Shown here: positions 62,944 to 64,000 of the stretch, in pieces | Position numbering within the stretch: position 1 is the first letter of the stretch | Layout: each line of letters begins with the position of its first letter | NCBI RefSeq assembly: GCF_000745265.1 | Contig: NZ_JQNN01000001.1 | Span: forward strand, 1,364,001-1,428,000 | Length of the DNA stretch: 64,000 nt | Reading direction: 5' to 3' | Source: Massilia sp. 9096 | GTDB taxonomy: Bacteria; Pseudomonadota; Gammaproteobacteria; Burkholderiales; Burkholderiaceae_D | Notes under the pieces: model-generated | What the model was told of the DNA's origin: nothing | Database searches by the model: none | What the model saw: only the letters and a program-made list of their open reading frames with translations | Program-made: the position numbers and the translations under genes

Positions 62944-64000
62944 TCAATGCAGGTGGCGTTTGCTGCCGCCGCCAGTGGGCGTGACGCGGATATCGATCGA
63001 CTTGGCGGCCGGCACCTTGCTGTCCTTGGCGTAGTGCCACAGCGGGATCAGGGGATTGCACTCGGGGTAGTAGCCGGCCACGCAGCCTTCCGGGATCGGG
63101 AACTCGACCACGCGCAACTTGTCGACGCTGCGCTTGACCGTTTCCTCGACGGCGGCGCTGGCGCTGACCCAGTCCCCTTCCTTGAGGCCGAGGCGCTCCA
63201 TGTCGGCGCGCGCCATGAACAGCACCATGCGGTCCAGCACGCCGCGGAAGCGGTCTTCCAGGCTGTAGATCGTGGTGTTGAACTGGCCGTCGCTACGCAC
63301 CGTGAACAGGCGCAGCGCATCGGGCGCGCGCGGCATGTCGGGGTCGGCGTTCAGGCCTCCCGGGACCGTGAAGTTGGCCTTGCCGGTCTCGGTCTTCCAT
63401 TCGCGCTTGGCGGCCGCGACCGGCTTGCGAAAGCCGCCGGGCGTCCACATGCGCGCGTTAAATTCATGGAAGATCTCGGGGTAGGTCTCGGCGATGGCGT
63501 CGCGGATCTTGCTGTAGTCGGCGACCCAGGCGTCCCAGTCCAGCTTCGGGTTCGGCGCCAGCGTCGCCTTGGCGATGCCGGCCACGATCGCCGGCTCCGA
63601 CAGCAGCGTATCGGCCACCGGCTCGACCTGGCCGCGCGAGCCGTGCATGCAGGCGGTCGAGTCTTCCATCGACACCGCCTGCTCGCCGCTGGCCTGGCGG
63701 TCCTTCTCGATGCGGCCCAGGCACGGCAGGATCCAGCTGTCCTGGCCGTGCACCAGATGGCTGCGATTCAGCTTGGTCGAGATCTGCACGTTCAGCGGCA
63801 GATTGCGGAACGCCGGCTCCATCACGTCGCGGTCGGGCACCGCGCGCACCAGGTTGCCGCCCAGGCTGATCAGGGCCTGCACCTTGCCGGCGACCATGGC
63901 CTCGCAGGCGTCGATGGTGTTCATGCCTTTCTCGCGCGGCGGCTCGAAGCCGTACTGTTGCGCGAGCTTGTCGAGCGGGACCAGCTCGGGCTTTTCGCTG
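62944..64000 (-). CDS. FdhF/YdeP-type molybdopterin oxidoreductase, 5' part outside window
   Basis: C-terminal portion (about 350 residues visible) of a bis-MGD molybdoenzyme. Visible are MVAGKVQALISLGGNLVRAV, NVQISTKLNRSHLVHGQDSW, GSRGQVEPVADTLLSEPAIV, FTVRSDGQFNTTIYSLEDRF and VAGYYPECNPLIPLWHYAKD near the C-terminus. This pattern is that of the YdeP-like (FdhF-related) oxidoreductases linked to acid resistance or formate handling in other bacteria. The frame remains open to the last base of the window, so the start, the cluster-binding N-terminus and any Cys/SeCys ligand are not seen. It ends before the PPC gene. Confidence 0.88.
   Translation of the reverse strand, partial: SEKPELVPLDKLAQQYGFEPPREKGMNTIDACEAMVAGKVQALISLGGNLVRAVPDRDVMEPAFRNLPLNVQISTKLNRSHLVHGQDSWILPCLGRIEKDRQASGEQAVSMEDSTACMHGSRGQVEPVADTLLSEPAIVAGIAKATLAPNPKLDWDAWVADYSKIRDAIAETYPEIFHEFNARMWTPGGFRKPVAAAKREWKTETGKANFTVPGGLNADPDMPRAPDALRLFTVRSDGQFNTTIYSLEDRFRGVLDRMVLFMARADMERLGLKEGDWVSASAAVEETVKRSVDKLRVVEFPIPEGCVAGYYPECNPLIPLWHYAKDSKVPAAKSIDIRVTPTGGGSKRHLH

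Overview
The window is about 64 kb of GC-rich, densely coding bacterial chromosome. Gene content and order suggest a betaproteobacterium of the Oxalobacteraceae, most likely the Massilia/Telluria/Duganella group. Signs for this are mltG-tmk-holB-pilZ with tatD nearby, a PEP-CTERM protein, a TonB receptor paired with a flavin halogenase, an archaic (Csu-type) chaperone-usher operon, and many two-component and chemotaxis genes. The genus is inferred from memory of such gene sets. I see no rRNA, tRNA, CRISPR array, insertion sequence or prophage.

Layout. 1-8.2 kb: acyl-CoA ligase (5' end cut by the window edge), FadJ-type beta-oxidation enzyme, two MFS transporters and a tyrosine recombinase. 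8.4-15 kb: Dabb protein, aldo/keto reductase, TonB-dependent receptor and tryptophan-halogenase-like flavoenzyme. 15-25 kb: a ygfZ operon divergent from a housekeeping run (mltG, tmk, holB, pilZ, then GNAT and PEP-CTERM genes, tatD, ankyrin protein), a methyltransferase and small proteins. 25-26 kb: LpxO-like lipid A hydroxylase.

26.2-33.6 kb is the most interesting part. A minus-strand operon resembles the Fap functional-amyloid system: a 799-residue low-complexity secreted protein, two small secreted proteins, a C39-type peptidase and a coiled-coil/beta-barrel outer-membrane protein. It lies directly downstream of a VpsR-like sigma-54 activator. A sigma-54 promoter (GG-N10-GC) and a cluster of inverted repeats sit between the regulator and the first structural gene. 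A terminator lies just after the large gene. The large protein and its neighbour share a C-terminal motif that I have not seen described.

34-48 kb: small periplasmic protein, RlhA-type U32 enzyme, Cache/HAMP/PAS histidine kinase, receiver-AraC regulator, a four-gene Csu-like pilus operon, a miniature SCPU protein, and a kinase/receiver group. 48.6-57.2 kb: a four-gene operon of secreted DUF11-type proteins, including a 1630-residue predicted outer-membrane protein and a protein combining a TadG-like region with DUF11. 57.7-62.5 kb: a soluble double-PAS chemoreceptor with CheR, CheD and a triple-CheW protein. 62.5-64 kb: a PPC/DUF296 protein and the 3' part of an FdhF/YdeP-type molybdopterin oxidoreductase that runs off the window.

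Together, at least three separate surface-structure systems (Fap-like amyloid, Csu-like pilus, DUF11 proteins) sit near sensory genes. This suggests a region devoted to surface attachment and its control. That reading is inference from gene content.
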